Notes: a model not told the origin generated them from the sequence alone. A DNA stretch of 64,000 nt from Bacteroidaceae bacterium (GCA_017547165.1 JAFYQK010000013.1:99642-163641), one strand, 5' to 3'. Positions 25,856 through 35,707 are shown, counted from the stretch's first letter. Numbers and translations are program-made.

Positions 25856-26608
25856 ATGAAATTCATAAGTTGGAACGTAAACGGCCTGCGTGCCGTTGTC
25901 GGCAAGAACTTCCTAGAGGCTTTCAATGCCTTGGATGCCGACTTCTTCTGCCTTCAGGAGACAAAACTTCAGGAAGGGCAGATAGACTTGGATATACCCG
26001 GCTATCAGTCATACTGGAACTATGCCGAAAAGAAAGGATACAGTGGCACAGCCATCTTCACACGCCACACTCCCTTGTCCGTATCATACGGCATGGGCAT
26101 AGAGGAGCACGACCACGAAGGGCGCCTCATCACATTGGAGATGGAGGAGTTTTACCTCGTCTGCTGCTATACGCCAAACTCTCAGGACGGACTTAAGCGC
26201 CTTGATTACCGTATGCAATGGGAAACCGACCTGTGCGAATACCTGATGCAACTGGACGCAAAGAAGCCAGTCATCTATTGTGGCGACCTTAACGTGGCAC
26301 ATCAGGAGATTGACCTGAAGAATCCAAAGACAAACCGCATGAACCCAGGGTTTACCGACGAAGAGCGCGAGAAGATGACCGCTTTGCTGGGAAACGGTTT
26401 TACCGACACCTTCCGTTTCCTGCATCCTGACAAAAGGGACATCTACTCATGGTGGAGCTACCGCTTCAAGGCTCGCGAAAAGAACACAGGGTGGCGTATT
26501 GACTATTTCATTACATCCGATTCCTTAAGGGAACGCATCACAGAGGCAAACATCCTCACCGACATTTATGGTAGCGACCATTGTCCTGTAGAATTAATAC
26601 TAAGATAA
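25856..26608 (+). CDS. xth: Exodeoxyribonuclease III / AP endonuclease
   Basis: This 250-residue endonuclease/exonuclease/phosphatase-fold protein has the expected catalytic order: ISWNVNGLRA (N7), FFCLQETKL (metal-binding Glu), IYCGDLNVAH (Asp/Asn) and the C-terminal IYGSDHCPVEL (Asp-His). It cleaves 5' of abasic sites and trims 3' ends in base-excision repair. It is the third gene of a tight run with the MATE and phosphopantetheinyl transferase genes and ends before a strong bidirectional terminator. Confidence 0.95.
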   Translation: MKFISWNVNGLRAVVGKNFLEAFNALDADFFCLQETKLQEGQIDLDIPGYQSYWNYAEKKGYSGTAIFTRHTPLSVSYGMGIEEHDHEGRLITLEMEEFYLVCCYTPNSQDGLKRLDYRMQWETDLCEYLMQLDAKKPVIYCGDLNVAHQEIDLKNPKTNRMNPGFTDEEREKMTALLGNGFTDTFRFLHPDKRDIYSWWSYRFKAREKNTGWRIDYFITSDSLRERITEANILTDIYGSDHCPVELILR

Positions 26609-26667
26609 TTCCTTTTATCCCCAATAGGTCTTAAGTACCGCTTGACACTTCTGTCATATGATACATA

Positions 26668-26709
26668 AAGGAGGGTTCCGCTTTAACGGCGGAACCCTCC
26701 TTATTTTTG
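26668..26709 (+). terminator. Bidirectional terminator between xth and the C1 protease
   Basis: AAGGAGGGTTCCGC pairs perfectly with GCGGAACCCTCCTT and is followed by ATTTTTG on the plus strand. It also lies 20 bp beyond the stop of the convergent protease gene. Confidence 0.9.
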
Positions 26710-26721
26710 ATTATATATCAA

Positions 26722-29700
26722 TTACTTAACCACAACCTTCTTGCCATCAACAATATAAACGCCGGCAGGCAAGCCTACTATAGTTTTTCCGACATACTGA
26801 CCTGAAACGGAATATACACCCTTAAGATGTGCTGTTTGTCCTCCGTCTTGCAGTGCCTCGTCTACAGAAGTGATGGTCTCATTCGCTACCTTAGCGTCCA
26901 AATACAACGAGAACACACCCTTTGACAAGCCCCATGCGTCACCATCAGGACCAAAGCCTGTGCGCACACCATGGTTGCCATTAACCGTGCGGTCATTAAC
27001 ATCACCTCCATTCTGGTTGAAGTCATAATAAACCACTAGTTTCTGATCACTTACCAAAGCCGCCACCTCTTCATCTGATGGATATACATTGCAAACGTTC
27101 TTCAAGTACAGATAATCCTTGGTCCAAATACGGAACTCATCAATGCTTGCTTTCATTGGAATGCCATCTACCCCCAACATAAACTTGGTCATACCCTTGA
27201 CAGAAGTTGTTGCTCCTTCACTTGCCTCTGAAATTTTTTCATTGTTACGATAGAATGTAATCTTACCTGAACTATTACGTCTGATCGCATAATGATTCCA
27301 TATGCCGGGCTGAACATATCCATTGGCAGATTGTACTGTAACGCCATTTATGGACACATACATCGCACCAACCTCGTTCACTTTGATAAGGAAGGTTTCC
27401 TCACTCTCGCCCATACCCATGCAGTAATTACTCAAGAACGTGGGATTAGCCCAGAAGTCAATAGTCATAGCTCTGGCAGAAAGAGCATAGGGTATTGTAA
27501 CCTTGGCACCATCCTGAGAAAAGTTCAAACCATTCTTAGAGTCGTCATTACAAACAATCAAGAAGTTCTGCTTGGTTGCAGAATGGCTGCCAACACTATT
27601 TGTGGCCTTCAGTGTGACATCATATCTGCCTGGATATTTGGGAGTCCACCATTGTTCCTTCTGTCCTTCTGTTATAGTAACCGTATTGGCATCGCCCTCC
27701 AATGTCCACTCATATTCTGTTGCGCCATAACGCGATGTGCTGGTAAACATGACAGGAGTCTCTTTAAGCACAGCCATCTCATTCACCATGAAATCTGCTA
27801 CGGGAGCAACACTTGTAGTCAAGACTACCTGTGAACTTTCGGCAACACGGCCATCAGAAGATGTCATCTTAAGTGTCATGGTATAGGTTCCGGCGGCATC
27901 ATATATTGCGCCTGCCTTGGGACCAAATACTTTTTCTACGTTAGCACCATGCATTGTCCACTCATAGCTACAGGCATCTACATAATTGTTTACATGCATG
28001 CTGAACTGTTCGCCACAAGGCATTGTAGTTGAATTGATTGTGAACGAAGCATCAAGAGCAGCAGCCTCCTTTACTTCGATTTCCATAGTATCAGAAACAA
28101 TGGCATCGGCATAACTTGAACCAAACACAACCACCTCATGCTTGCCTGGTGTATTAAATACTACCGTTGGCGCAAGTATATGTTTCTCTGTCACACCACA
28201 TGATGATATTGTCCACCAAACTTTGTTTACGGCATCGCTTCTTTCAGCGCTAAATGTCACAGGAACACCAACAAAAATATCATCTTTTTGCTCTCTGATA
28301 GCAACAGTTGCCGCACGCTTTGTCACCTTTATCTTACTTGCGTTACCAGCATCGACCACAGGATTGGAAGTCACTGTCATACGGGCGTGGTTGCCACCAA
28401 CACAATCACGCATATAGTATGCTCCATCCTCACCAAGGAAGGCATCACCCTTATAGTATGCCAACAGACCTTCGGGCAAGACCTCACCATAATACTCAGG
28501 ATACTGCATTGATGTAGTTGAAAGTTTTTGTCCTCTAATCTCCGCCTGAGTACGCGCATAGTTCCATACACGGATTTCATCATACTGAGCATTCTGGGCA
28601 CCACTATTATGACTTGATGAACTGAAAACGTAGTCTCCAAATCCACCCAATCCACTATATGTATTACTTGTTACGGTTCCAACCGAAGTTCCATTCTTAT
28701 ACAATGTCATCTTATTGCCTTTTACAACAATGGCAATGTGATGCCATGTATTAACCCCAAATGTCTGAGAACTATTGATACGATTTGAGGTATCCCAACC
28801 ACAGGTGAATTGACCATTAGCGTTGAAATGTTGCATATATGTTCCCCAACCGGGACCTGCCTCACAATTCCAATTCTTCACAGCTGTGGGCTTTATCAAG
28901 AACTCTATGGTACATTCGTTGTATTTGTTTACAAAGATATTTGGGATTGTAAAACCTGCACCATCCAATAATATAGCATCATTATCATCTCCCTTTACCT
29001 CAGACTTAACTGACACCTTAGCACTCTCTGTGCCATCACTATAAACTGCAGAAACAGAATACTCGTTAGCCTCTCCTACGGCATATGTTCTCTCTGTTGT
29101 TTCACCAACAAGAACACCGTCGGCATAAACCTTGTACGACTTCACATCATAACTGCTCTTCTTGGGAGCATCCCACAACAGGGTTGAACCGTCAAGCATA
29201 AGGTTCATAACAGACTCATATCCCTTGCCATATACAACGGCACTAATCATCAAACACTTGCCATCTTGAGTTATTTCATAAAAGGACCCGCCCAAGTCAA
29301 ACATTGATTCTATACCATTCAGGTCCTTTTCAAGGTCAACTATACTTGCTTCGTATATATTGCCTGTACCGTTGCTTGTCGCATTCTTTCTGTTGACAAT
29401 AAAGAAATACTTCAAGGGTTTGTTGGTATCAAAGTTTGCGCTTAGGTCTGTAAGGTCGTAGCAGAACTCCATGGGGTCATAGTTAAGTGCATTCTTCCAT
29501 CTGCCCAGCATTGGAATGGCAGGAACAGGATCCGCATTACCATTTGCGCCATCACCGGCGTAGCGGAAGTGATGCATGTCCATCACTGCCTCTGGCTCTG
29601 TAGCATTCAAGTCAGAGCTGATGCCCACCTGAAGCAGCAACTCGCTTCGATGGCTGTAATCCATCTTCAGCTTTATCACGCGCAAGGGACGGAAGTTCTT

Positions 29701-30735
29701 GCGGGCATGATAGAGCTCGCCGCTCCAGTAGCCACTGGTCATCTCACCTGTAGCCTGGTCGCTCACAGGACCAGCATACTTATAAGGACAGTAGATGAAG
29801 CCCTTGTTCTCCCAGTTGCCCCAGCTATTAACGATAATCCAGGCGCCTTTTTCGTCCTTGCTAACCTCACCGGCAACACCATTGCCGTCTAAGTCGAACT
29901 CGATGCGGTCGTCCCAACCTACCATGGTTACAGCATGGTCTACCTGAGTACCCCAACGGTGAACATAGCCCATGCCTGTCACACCAGCGGCATCATTGGC
30001 TGCGGTCTGGGGGATATTCCTACATATACAAGCAGAAGCCACACCAAGACCGATAAGACCACCCGCCTTGAAGTCCAAGTCTCCGGCATGATTATATAGC
30101 CATGCCTTGGCAGCCAGGCGGCCTTCCTCTGTGTCTACCGTCAAAGGATTGGATGTTGGACGAAGCATACGATTGCCTATAGCATTCATCCACTTGTCAT
30201 AACCAGTCATCCAACCGAAGTCGTTATTCGTCTCTTCCTGATAGCCAAACAGAGAACTATAAGTGCGGCCTCCGTAAACAGCCGCATTGGGCACACCTAC
30301 GTATTCTACAAAGGCATCCTTGCCCGAATTACCGTTTGTCAGCAGCCATACGAAATGTGAAGGATACTGATTCTCGGGCAAACTGGCGTCAAGGTCACGC
30401 AAAGCATTTATCTCATGGGTAAACATGTAACAGATACGACTTGCACTACCGCACGAACCACCATCCTGATTGAACACCGGTGGGAAGTACTTGGTATCGG
30501 CATTGTTCCAATACTCTGGCAGTTCATCTGCAGCCACCCTACGCATTGCCGAACGGCTTGCAGCCTCACCTTCAACTGGAACAAATTTCAACAGTCGTGG
30601 CTCAGCTGGATACGCCTTCTGGGGATCAACATAATCGGGATACTTCTCTCTGTTTACAGGAACATCCTGTGCATACGACAATGTTGCCAAAGCGCAACAT
30701 GCCATTAAACTAAGAGTAAATCTTCTCATAAGCAT
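26722..30735 (-). CDS. Secreted papain-like protease with LamG and PKD modules
   Basis: The 1337-residue protein has a signal peptide (cleavage after LSYAQ) and a C1-like peptidase domain at about 75-340. FNQDGGSCGSAS supplies C95, VDHAVTMVGW H267 and IIVNSWG N303, the Cys-His-Asn triad. In papain the Cys lies six residues after the oxyanion Gln, but here it lies five after, a variant seen in Bacteroidetes relatives. A Ca-binding-like DLDGNG lies at 281. Two LamG-type lectin-like domains (about 590-740 and 1100-1240) flank PKD-like repeats (about 830-1080). The tail GVYSVSGQYVG...GVYIVDGKKVVVK resembles secretion or surface-sorting tails. The second ATG (30729) is an equally likely start. It is monocistronic. 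Confidence 0.8.
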   Translation of the reverse strand: MLMRRFTLSLMACCALATLSYAQDVPVNREKYPDYVDPQKAYPAEPRLLKFVPVEGEAASRSAMRRVAADELPEYWNNADTKYFPPVFNQDGGSCGSASRICYMFTHEINALRDLDASLPENQYPSHFVWLLTNGNSGKDAFVEYVGVPNAAVYGGRTYSSLFGYQEETNNDFGWMTGYDKWMNAIGNRMLRPTSNPLTVDTEEGRLAAKAWLYNHAGDLDFKAGGLIGLGVASACICRNIPQTAANDAAGVTGMGYVHRWGTQVDHAVTMVGWDDRIEFDLDGNGVAGEVSKDEKGAWIIVNSWGNWENKGFIYCPYKYAGPVSDQATGEMTSGYWSGELYHARKNFRPLRVIKLKMDYSHRSELLLQVGISSDLNATEPEAVMDMHHFRYAGDGANGNADPVPAIPMLGRWKNALNYDPMEFCYDLTDLSANFDTNKPLKYFFIVNRKNATSNGTGNIYEASIVDLEKDLNGIESMFDLGGSFYEITQDGKCLMISAVVYGKGYESVMNLMLDGSTLLWDAPKKSSYDVKSYKVYADGVLVGETTERTYAVGEANEYSVSAVYSDGTESAKVSVKSEVKGDDNDAILLDGAGFTIPNIFVNKYNECTIEFLIKPTAVKNWNCEAGPGWGTYMQHFNANGQFTCGWDTSNRINSSQTFGVNTWHHIAIVVKGNKMTLYKNGTSVGTVTSNTYSGLGGFGDYVFSSSSHNSGAQNAQYDEIRVWNYARTQAEIRGQKLSTTSMQYPEYYGEVLPEGLLAYYKGDAFLGEDGAYYMRDCVGGNHARMTVTSNPVVDAGNASKIKVTKRAATVAIREQKDDIFVGVPVTFSAERSDAVNKVWWTISSCGVTEKHILAPTVVFNTPGKHEVVVFGSSYADAIVSDTMEIEVKEAAALDASFTINSTTMPCGEQFSMHVNNYVDACSYEWTMHGANVEKVFGPKAGAIYDAAGTYTMTLKMTSSDGRVAESSQVVLTTSVAPVADFMVNEMAVLKETPVMFTSTSRYGATEYEWTLEGDANTVTITEGQKEQWWTPKYPGRYDVTLKATNSVGSHSATKQNFLIVCNDDSKNGLNFSQDGAKVTIPYALSARAMTIDFWANPTFLSNYCMGMGESEETFLIKVNEVGAMYVSINGVTVQSANGYVQPGIWNHYAIRRNSSGKITFYRNNEKISEASEGATTSVKGMTKFMLGVDGIPMKASIDEFRIWTKDYLYLKNVCNVYPSDEEVAALVSDQKLVVYYDFNQNGGDVNDRTVNGNHGVRTGFGPDGDAWGLSKGVFSLYLDAKVANETITSVDEALQDGGQTAHLKGVYSVSGQYVGKTIVGLPAGVYIVDGKKVVVK

Positions 30736-30779
30736 TTATTTGTTTAGGTTTTAAGTCATTTTTTGCGATTTTTGCCATA

Positions 30780-30787
30780 CAAATATA
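30780..30787 (-). promoter_or_regulatory. -7 box of the C1 protease gene
   Basis: Minus-strand TATATTTG lies 45-52 bp before the start, with an ATTG 18 bases further upstream. Confidence 0.55.
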
Positions 30788-30913
30788 CACGTTTTGCAAT
30801 TACTACAATTCAATTATACTTTATTTAACATTTTTCGTATTAGTATTGCCATTTATACCTTACAAATTAGTATATTTTCATATCTATCTATCAGATTAAT
30901 CAGTAAAAAACAG

Positions 30914-30921
30914 TAACTTTG
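30914..30921 (+). promoter_or_regulatory. -7 box of queA
   Basis: TAACTTTG lies 17 bp before the queA start codon, so the leader is very short. Confidence 0.6.
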
Positions 30922-30938
30922 CACGCAAAAATATATGT

Positions 30939-32210
30939 ATGGAGCCCAAGCATATTCAAATAAAGGACTACAACTACCATTTGACTGACGAAAGGATTGC
31001 AAAATTTCCTCTTTCCCAGCGCGACATGAGCAAACTCTTAGTGTATCGCCAGGGAGATATCAGCAAGGACATTTTCTGCAACCTTCCGGAATATCTTCCC
31101 AAAGGAGCCTTGATGGTTTTCAACAACACCAGAGTGGTGAGGGCAAGACTTCACTTTCGCAAAGGTCAGACATTACTTTGTCCGAGTTCAAACATTACTT
31201 TGTCTGAGGCAAAAGACAGTAATGTCCAAACACCCCTTGGAGCGCTCATCGAAATTTTCATCCTGGAACCTGCACTCCCCATTGAGTATCAAGAGAATTT
31301 TCTAAGTCGAGGCAAATGCTCATGGTACTGCCTTATAGGCAACTTAAAGAAATGGAAGGCTGGTGCTCTGCATCAACAAATTTCAATAGATGACACCACC
31401 ATCACGCTCTCTGCCAATCGTTTAGGCACTCATGGGACCAGTCATCAAATAGAATTCACATGGGACAGCGATCACACTTGGGCTGAGATTCTCGAAGCCT
31501 CTGGCGAACTTCCCATTCCACCATATCTTAACAGAAACACCGAGCAAAGCGACCTCACCACCTATCAAACCGTATATTCCAAGATTAAAGGCAGTGTGGC
31601 AGCCCCCACGGCAGGTCTGCATTTCACATCCGAGGTTCTAACATCACTTGACTCACATGACATTGACCGCGAAGAGGTTACACTGCATGTTGGTGCCGGC
31701 ACCTTCAAACCCGTTAAGAGCGAGGAGATTGGCGACCATGACATGCACACCGAACACATAGCCGTACGCCGAGAGACTATAGAGAAACTTATCTCCCATA
31801 ATGGACATGCTATAGCAGTTGGCACAACCAGTGTACGCACCTTGGAGAGTCTGTATTATATGGGCATATTGGCCATGAAGGGCGAGGAAGATTTGCACGT
31901 TAAACAATGGATGCCATACGAGGAGAATACCTCGCACATCAGCACATGCAAAGCTCTTAAAGCACTCCTCAAGTATATGGACAAGCGAGGCATGGACATA
32001 CTCCATTCTTCTACACAGATTATCATTGCACCTGGATATGATTTCCACATTGTAAGGATGATGATAACCAACTTCCACCAACCCCAAAGCACGCTCCTGC
32101 TTCTGGTTAGCGCCTTTGTAAAGGGCAATTGGAAGAGCATATACGATTATGCGTTGGAAAATGATTTCCGATTCCTATCCTATGGTGATAGCAGTATATT
32201 GATTCCATAA
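30939..32210 (+). CDS. queA: S-adenosylmethionine:tRNA ribosyltransferase-isomerase
   Basis: This 423-residue QueA builds epoxyqueuosine in tRNA by moving the ribosyl group of SAM to 7-aminomethyl-7-deazaguanine. Signatures are MVFNNTRVVRARL, SVAAPTAGLHF, VTLHVGAGTFKPV, AVGTTSVRTLES and MITNFHQPQSTLLLLVSAF. After ARLHFRK (residue 75) the usual two or three residues before GALIEIFILEP are replaced by about 24 residues (76-99) encoded by a 22-bp-period repeat array. The frame is kept because three units are 66 bp. The insertion lies in a surface loop of the N-terminal half, so activity is plausible but untested. A Nudix gene follows after 12 bp. Confidence 0.93.
   Translation: MEPKHIQIKDYNYHLTDERIAKFPLSQRDMSKLLVYRQGDISKDIFCNLPEYLPKGALMVFNNTRVVRARLHFRKGQTLLCPSSNITLSEAKDSNVQTPLGALIEIFILEPALPIEYQENFLSRGKCSWYCLIGNLKKWKAGALHQQISIDDTTITLSANRLGTHGTSHQIEFTWDSDHTWAEILEASGELPIPPYLNRNTEQSDLTTYQTVYSKIKGSVAAPTAGLHFTSEVLTSLDSHDIDREEVTLHVGAGTFKPVKSEEIGDHDMHTEHIAVRRETIEKLISHNGHAIAVGTTSVRTLESLYYMGILAMKGEEDLHVKQWMPYEENTSHISTCKALKALLKYMDKRGMDILHSSTQIIIAPGYDFHIVRMMITNFHQPQSTLLLLVSAFVKGNWKSIYDYALENDFRFLSYGDSSILIP
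31168..31233. repeat. 22-bp-period array inserted in queA
   Basis: Units start at 31168, 31190 and 31212. Cores are AGACATTACTTTGTCC, AAACATTACTTTGTCT and, in inverse sense, AAAGACAGTAATGTCC, each followed by six variable bases. GACA/TGTC arms make each core a short palindrome. The array is exactly 66 bp, so it inserts 22 codons in frame. Confidence 0.85.
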
Positions 32211-32222
32211 TCCTCCTCATGT

Positions 32223-32765
32223 ATGGCAAACATGCAAGATAATCAACTAGAACTCCTTCCGCTTGTCAACTCTGATGGCAATATCCTTGGAAGCGCTACA
32301 CGCGGAGAGTGTCACGATGGATCAATGAAACTTCATCCTGTGGTCCACCTTCATGTGTTCAACGGCAAAGGAGAACTCTACTTGCAAAAGCGTCCCGAAT
32401 GGAAAACCATTCAGCCAGGCAAGTGGGACACCGCAGTGGGCGGTCATGTTGATTTTGGCGAGGAAATCCACACAGCCATGCTTCGTGAAGCACGAGAGGA
32501 ATTGGGAGTTGATGCCAATCAAGCCCAACTGATAGAGAAATATGTGTTCACCTCCGAGTGCGAAAAGGAACTCATTTTTGCCTACAAACTCACCACTGAT
32601 GCCGAAATCTCCCCAAGTGCAGAAACAGACGGTGGTCGTTTCTGGAGCATGGAGGAGATACATGATGCCATAGGTCAGGGCACACTGACACCCAACTTTG
32701 AGCAGGAATTCATGCGACTATTCGAAAAAAATAAAAGAACCATAGCAAATCCTAGTACCATTTAG
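32223..32765 (+). CDS. Nudix hydrolase
   Basis: This 180-residue protein has a complete Nudix box, GHVDFGEEIHTAMLREAREELGV-like (G-x5-E-x7-RE-x2-EE-x-G), near residues 73-95. The context (LQKRPEWKTIQPGKWDTAVGGHV) resembles the YfcD/isopentenyl-diphosphate-isomerase-like branch. It hydrolyses a nucleoside-diphosphate-linked or similar substrate, but the exact one cannot be read from sequence. It follows queA by 12 bp and is probably cotranscribed. Confidence 0.85.
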   Translation: MANMQDNQLELLPLVNSDGNILGSATRGECHDGSMKLHPVVHLHVFNGKGELYLQKRPEWKTIQPGKWDTAVGGHVDFGEEIHTAMLREAREELGVDANQAQLIEKYVFTSECEKELIFAYKLTTDAEISPSAETDGGRFWSMEEIHDAIGQGTLTPNFEQEFMRLFEKNKRTIANPSTI

Positions 32766-32819
32766 GCTACCCAAAGAAACCCTAAAAAACAACCTAAAAC
32801 TTTAATCAAATACAAAACA

Positions 32820-34097
32820 ATGAAAAAGAATTTAGAAACTCTTTGCATACATGGTGGGTGGAAGGCAACCAAGGGAGAACCCCAGCAGTTGCCCATCTAC
32901 CAAAGCACCACGTTCCGATACGAAACCAGTGACCAAATGGCAAAACTCTTTGACTTGGAGGATAGCGGTTATTTCTACACCCGCTTGGCAAATCCCACCA
33001 ACGATGCCGTTGCCAAGAAGATTGCAGCCCTTGAGGGTGGTGTAGGTGCCCTTTTGACTTCTTCTGGTCAGGCAGCCAATTTCTATGCCATATTCAACAT
33101 CTGCCAGGCTGGCGATCATTTCATCACCTCCAACAATATTTACGGTGGTACCTTCAACCTCTTTGGTGTTACATTGAAGAAGTTAGGCATTGAGTGCACC
33201 TTCGTTGACCAGGACTGGGACGATGATCGTATCGAAGCAGAGTTCCGCCCCAACACTAAGTGCTTCTTCGGTGAAACTATCAGCAATCCTGGTGGTCGCA
33301 TCTTTGATATAGAGCGCTTTGCCAAGATGGCTCACAAGCATGGTGTGCCCCTCATTGTAGACAACACCTTTGCCACTCCCATAAACTGCCGTCCCTTCGA
33401 GTGGGGTGCCGACATAGTTACCCACTCCACTACCAAGTACATGGACGGTCATGCCACACAGGTTGGAGGATGCGTTGTGGATAGCGGTAACTTCGATTGG
33501 GAGGCTCAGCACGACAGATTCACCTGCCTCACCGAGCCCGACGAAAGTTACCATGGTCTGACCTACACCACTTCGTTCGGCAATATGGCATACATCACCA
33601 AGATGGTAGTTCAGCTCATGCGCGATTTGGGTAGCATCCCAGCTCCCCAAAACTGTTTCCTACTGAATATTGGTCTTGAGACCCTCGCCTTGCGCATGCG
33701 CCAACATTGTGCCAATGCACAGAAGGTAGCAGAGTGGCTTGAAAAGAACGATAAGGTAAGTTGGGTAAACTATGCTACCCTTCCATCTGATAAGGACCAT
33801 GCTTTGGCGCAGAAGTATCTGCCCAATGGTACTTGTGGCGTGATAGCATTCGGTCTAAAAGGCAGTCGTGAAGAAGCTATCCGTTTTATGGACAATCTGG
33901 ACTTCATATCCATCGTAACCCACGTGGCAGATGCCCGTACCTGTGTACTACATCCTGCCAGCCATACCCATCGCCAACTTTCAGAGGAGCAGCTCAAGGA
34001 GGCAGGAATCTCTCCCGATCTCGTGCGCCTATCCGTTGGTATTGAGAACGTTGACGACATCATTGCCGACCTACAGCAAGCAATGGATAAGATGTAA
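32820..34097 (+). CDS. metY: O-acetylhomoserine sulfhydrylase-like PLP enzyme
   Basis: This 425-residue protein belongs to the Cys/Met-metabolism PLP family. The PLP lysine is K206 in THSTTKYMDGHATQVGG. LAQKYLPNGTCGVIAFGLKG and the C-terminal VADARTCVLHPASHTHRQL segment match the long O-acetylhomoserine (thiol)-lyase branch; shorter cystathionine synthases (about 380 residues) lack these. It makes homocysteine from O-acetylhomoserine and sulfide. It is 54 bp after the Nudix gene and is followed by a terminator. Cystathionine or methionine gamma-lyase is the main alternative. Confidence 0.85.
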   Translation: MKKNLETLCIHGGWKATKGEPQQLPIYQSTTFRYETSDQMAKLFDLEDSGYFYTRLANPTNDAVAKKIAALEGGVGALLTSSGQAANFYAIFNICQAGDHFITSNNIYGGTFNLFGVTLKKLGIECTFVDQDWDDDRIEAEFRPNTKCFFGETISNPGGRIFDIERFAKMAHKHGVPLIVDNTFATPINCRPFEWGADIVTHSTTKYMDGHATQVGGCVVDSGNFDWEAQHDRFTCLTEPDESYHGLTYTTSFGNMAYITKMVVQLMRDLGSIPAPQNCFLLNIGLETLALRMRQHCANAQKVAEWLEKNDKVSWVNYATLPSDKDHALAQKYLPNGTCGVIAFGLKGSREEAIRFMDNLDFISIVTHVADARTCVLHPASHTHRQLSEEQLKEAGISPDLVRLSVGIENVDDIIADLQQAMDKM

Positions 34098-34108
34098 AGA
34101 AGACTATC

Positions 34109-34147
34109 AGGCGGGTGCCCGACAGACGGTGCACTCGCCTTCCTTTT
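34109..34147 (+). terminator. Terminator after metY
   Basis: AGGCGGGTGC (34109-34118) pairs with GCACTCGCCT (34131-34140, one G-U pair) and is followed by TCCTTTT. Confidence 0.75.
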
Positions 34148-34181
34148 GGGATATACATAAACCCTAATAAAATATAAAATT

Positions 34182-35693
34182 ATGTTTAACAACTTTCACG
34201 GATTCCATCTCATTGAGGAACTCCACAAAAGAAATCTGGAGAGAGCAGCCAAGCGACTGAACAGCAAGTTCTTTAAGCTCCTGTTGGCTATCGCCGTCAC
34301 TCTCACCATCTGGTTCTTGCCTGCCGAATCCTTCGGTATGGCCAATCTTACTGTAGTAGAGCAACGCATCATTGGCATCTTCGTTTTTGCCACCCTGATG
34401 TGGATTATGGAGGCCATCCCTGCATGGACCACCTCACTCATTGCCGTAGTATTGCTTCTGTTCATGGTCTCTAACAGTGCGCTTAAGCCATTAGTGCATT
34501 ATTCGCCAGAGCAACTGGGAACTATCCTCAAGTACGAGGACATTCTGCACTGCTTTGCAGACCCCATCATCATGCTCTTCATTGGTGGTTTCATTCTAGC
34601 TATTGCCGCCACCAAGTACGGTCTTGATGCAACCATTGCACGCGTGTTGCTTAAGCCCTTCGGCACTCAGTCACGTTTCGTTATGCTGGGTTTCATCATG
34701 GTAACAGGCCTGTTCTCCATGTTCGTTAGCAACACCGCCACCGCAGCCATGATGCTTGCCTTCCTGGCTCCAGTGTTGAAAGCTCTTCCTGCCGACGGCA
34801 AGGGCAAGATTGGTTTGGCTCTGTCCATCCCTGTAGCTGCTAATATCGGTGGTATGGCCACTCCTATCGGCACACCTCCAAATGGTATCGTACTGAAGTA
34901 TCTTAACGACCCTGCCGGCATGAACATGAACATCGGTTTCGGCGACTGGACAGCCTTCATGTTCCCACTAACCATCCTGCTTCTATTCCTCTCTTGGATT
35001 ATCCTGCTGAAGATGTTCCCCTTCAAGCAAAAGACCATCAATCTGGAGATTCCCGACAACTCAAAGAAGAGCTGGCGCACTACATTGGTTTATATCACCT
35101 TCTTTGCTACTATCCTCATGTGGATGTTCGACAAGTATCTTGGGGTAAAGACCAATGCTGTTGCGATGTTCCCCGTGGCGGTCTTCTGTGCCACTGGTAT
35201 CATTGACCGTCGTGACTTGGAACAAATCAACTGGAGCGTACTCTGGATGGTTGCTGGTGGTTTTGCTCTTGGTGTGGCGCTGAACAAGTCTGGCTTAGCT
35301 GCACACATGATTGATGCAATCCCATTCAACACATGGTCACCCCTGTTGGTAATAATTGGTTCAGGCCTGGTATGCTATGCTATGAGCAACTTCATCTCTC
35401 ACACCGCCACCGCTGCTCTGCTGGTACCTATTCTGGCCGTTGTTGGCATGAGTATGTCCAAAGAATTGGATGGTGTAGGTGGTGTTTGCACCCTGCTCAT
35501 CGGTGTTGCCCTCTGTTCTTCTGTGGCTATGGTTCTTCCAATCAGTACTCCTCCCAATGCCTTGGCACACGCCACAGGTCTTATTGAGCAAAAGAGTATG
35601 ATAAAGGTAGGCCTTGTCCTAGGCTTCATCAGCATGGCAATTGGTTATGTCCTGCTCATATTATTAGGTATCAACGGCATGTTCGAAAATTAA
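34182..35693 (+). CDS. SLC13/DASS sodium:dicarboxylate symporter
   Basis: This 503-residue membrane protein has about twelve helices with two inverted-repeat signatures, SNTATAAMMLAFLAPV and SHTATAALLVPILAVV. These are the SNT motifs that bind sodium and carboxylate in VcINDY-like transporters. NIGGMATPIGTPPNGI is also characteristic. Likely cargo is succinate, fumarate, malate or sulfate. Sodium coupling would suit a cell with the sodium-pumping mmd decarboxylase encoded at 19605-23598; that link is inference. It has its own transcription unit between two terminators. Confidence 0.9.
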   Translation: MFNNFHGFHLIEELHKRNLERAAKRLNSKFFKLLLAIAVTLTIWFLPAESFGMANLTVVEQRIIGIFVFATLMWIMEAIPAWTTSLIAVVLLLFMVSNSALKPLVHYSPEQLGTILKYEDILHCFADPIIMLFIGGFILAIAATKYGLDATIARVLLKPFGTQSRFVMLGFIMVTGLFSMFVSNTATAAMMLAFLAPVLKALPADGKGKIGLALSIPVAANIGGMATPIGTPPNGIVLKYLNDPAGMNMNIGFGDWTAFMFPLTILLLFLSWIILLKMFPFKQKTINLEIPDNSKKSWRTTLVYITFFATILMWMFDKYLGVKTNAVAMFPVAVFCATGIIDRRDLEQINWSVLWMVAGGFALGVALNKSGLAAHMIDAIPFNTWSPLLVIIGSGLVCYAMSNFISHTATAALLVPILAVVGMSMSKELDGVGGVCTLLIGVALCSSVAMVLPISTPPNALAHATGLIEQKSMIKVGLVLGFISMAIGYVLLILLGINGMFEN

Positions 35694-35707
35694 CATCACT
35701 ATATCCC

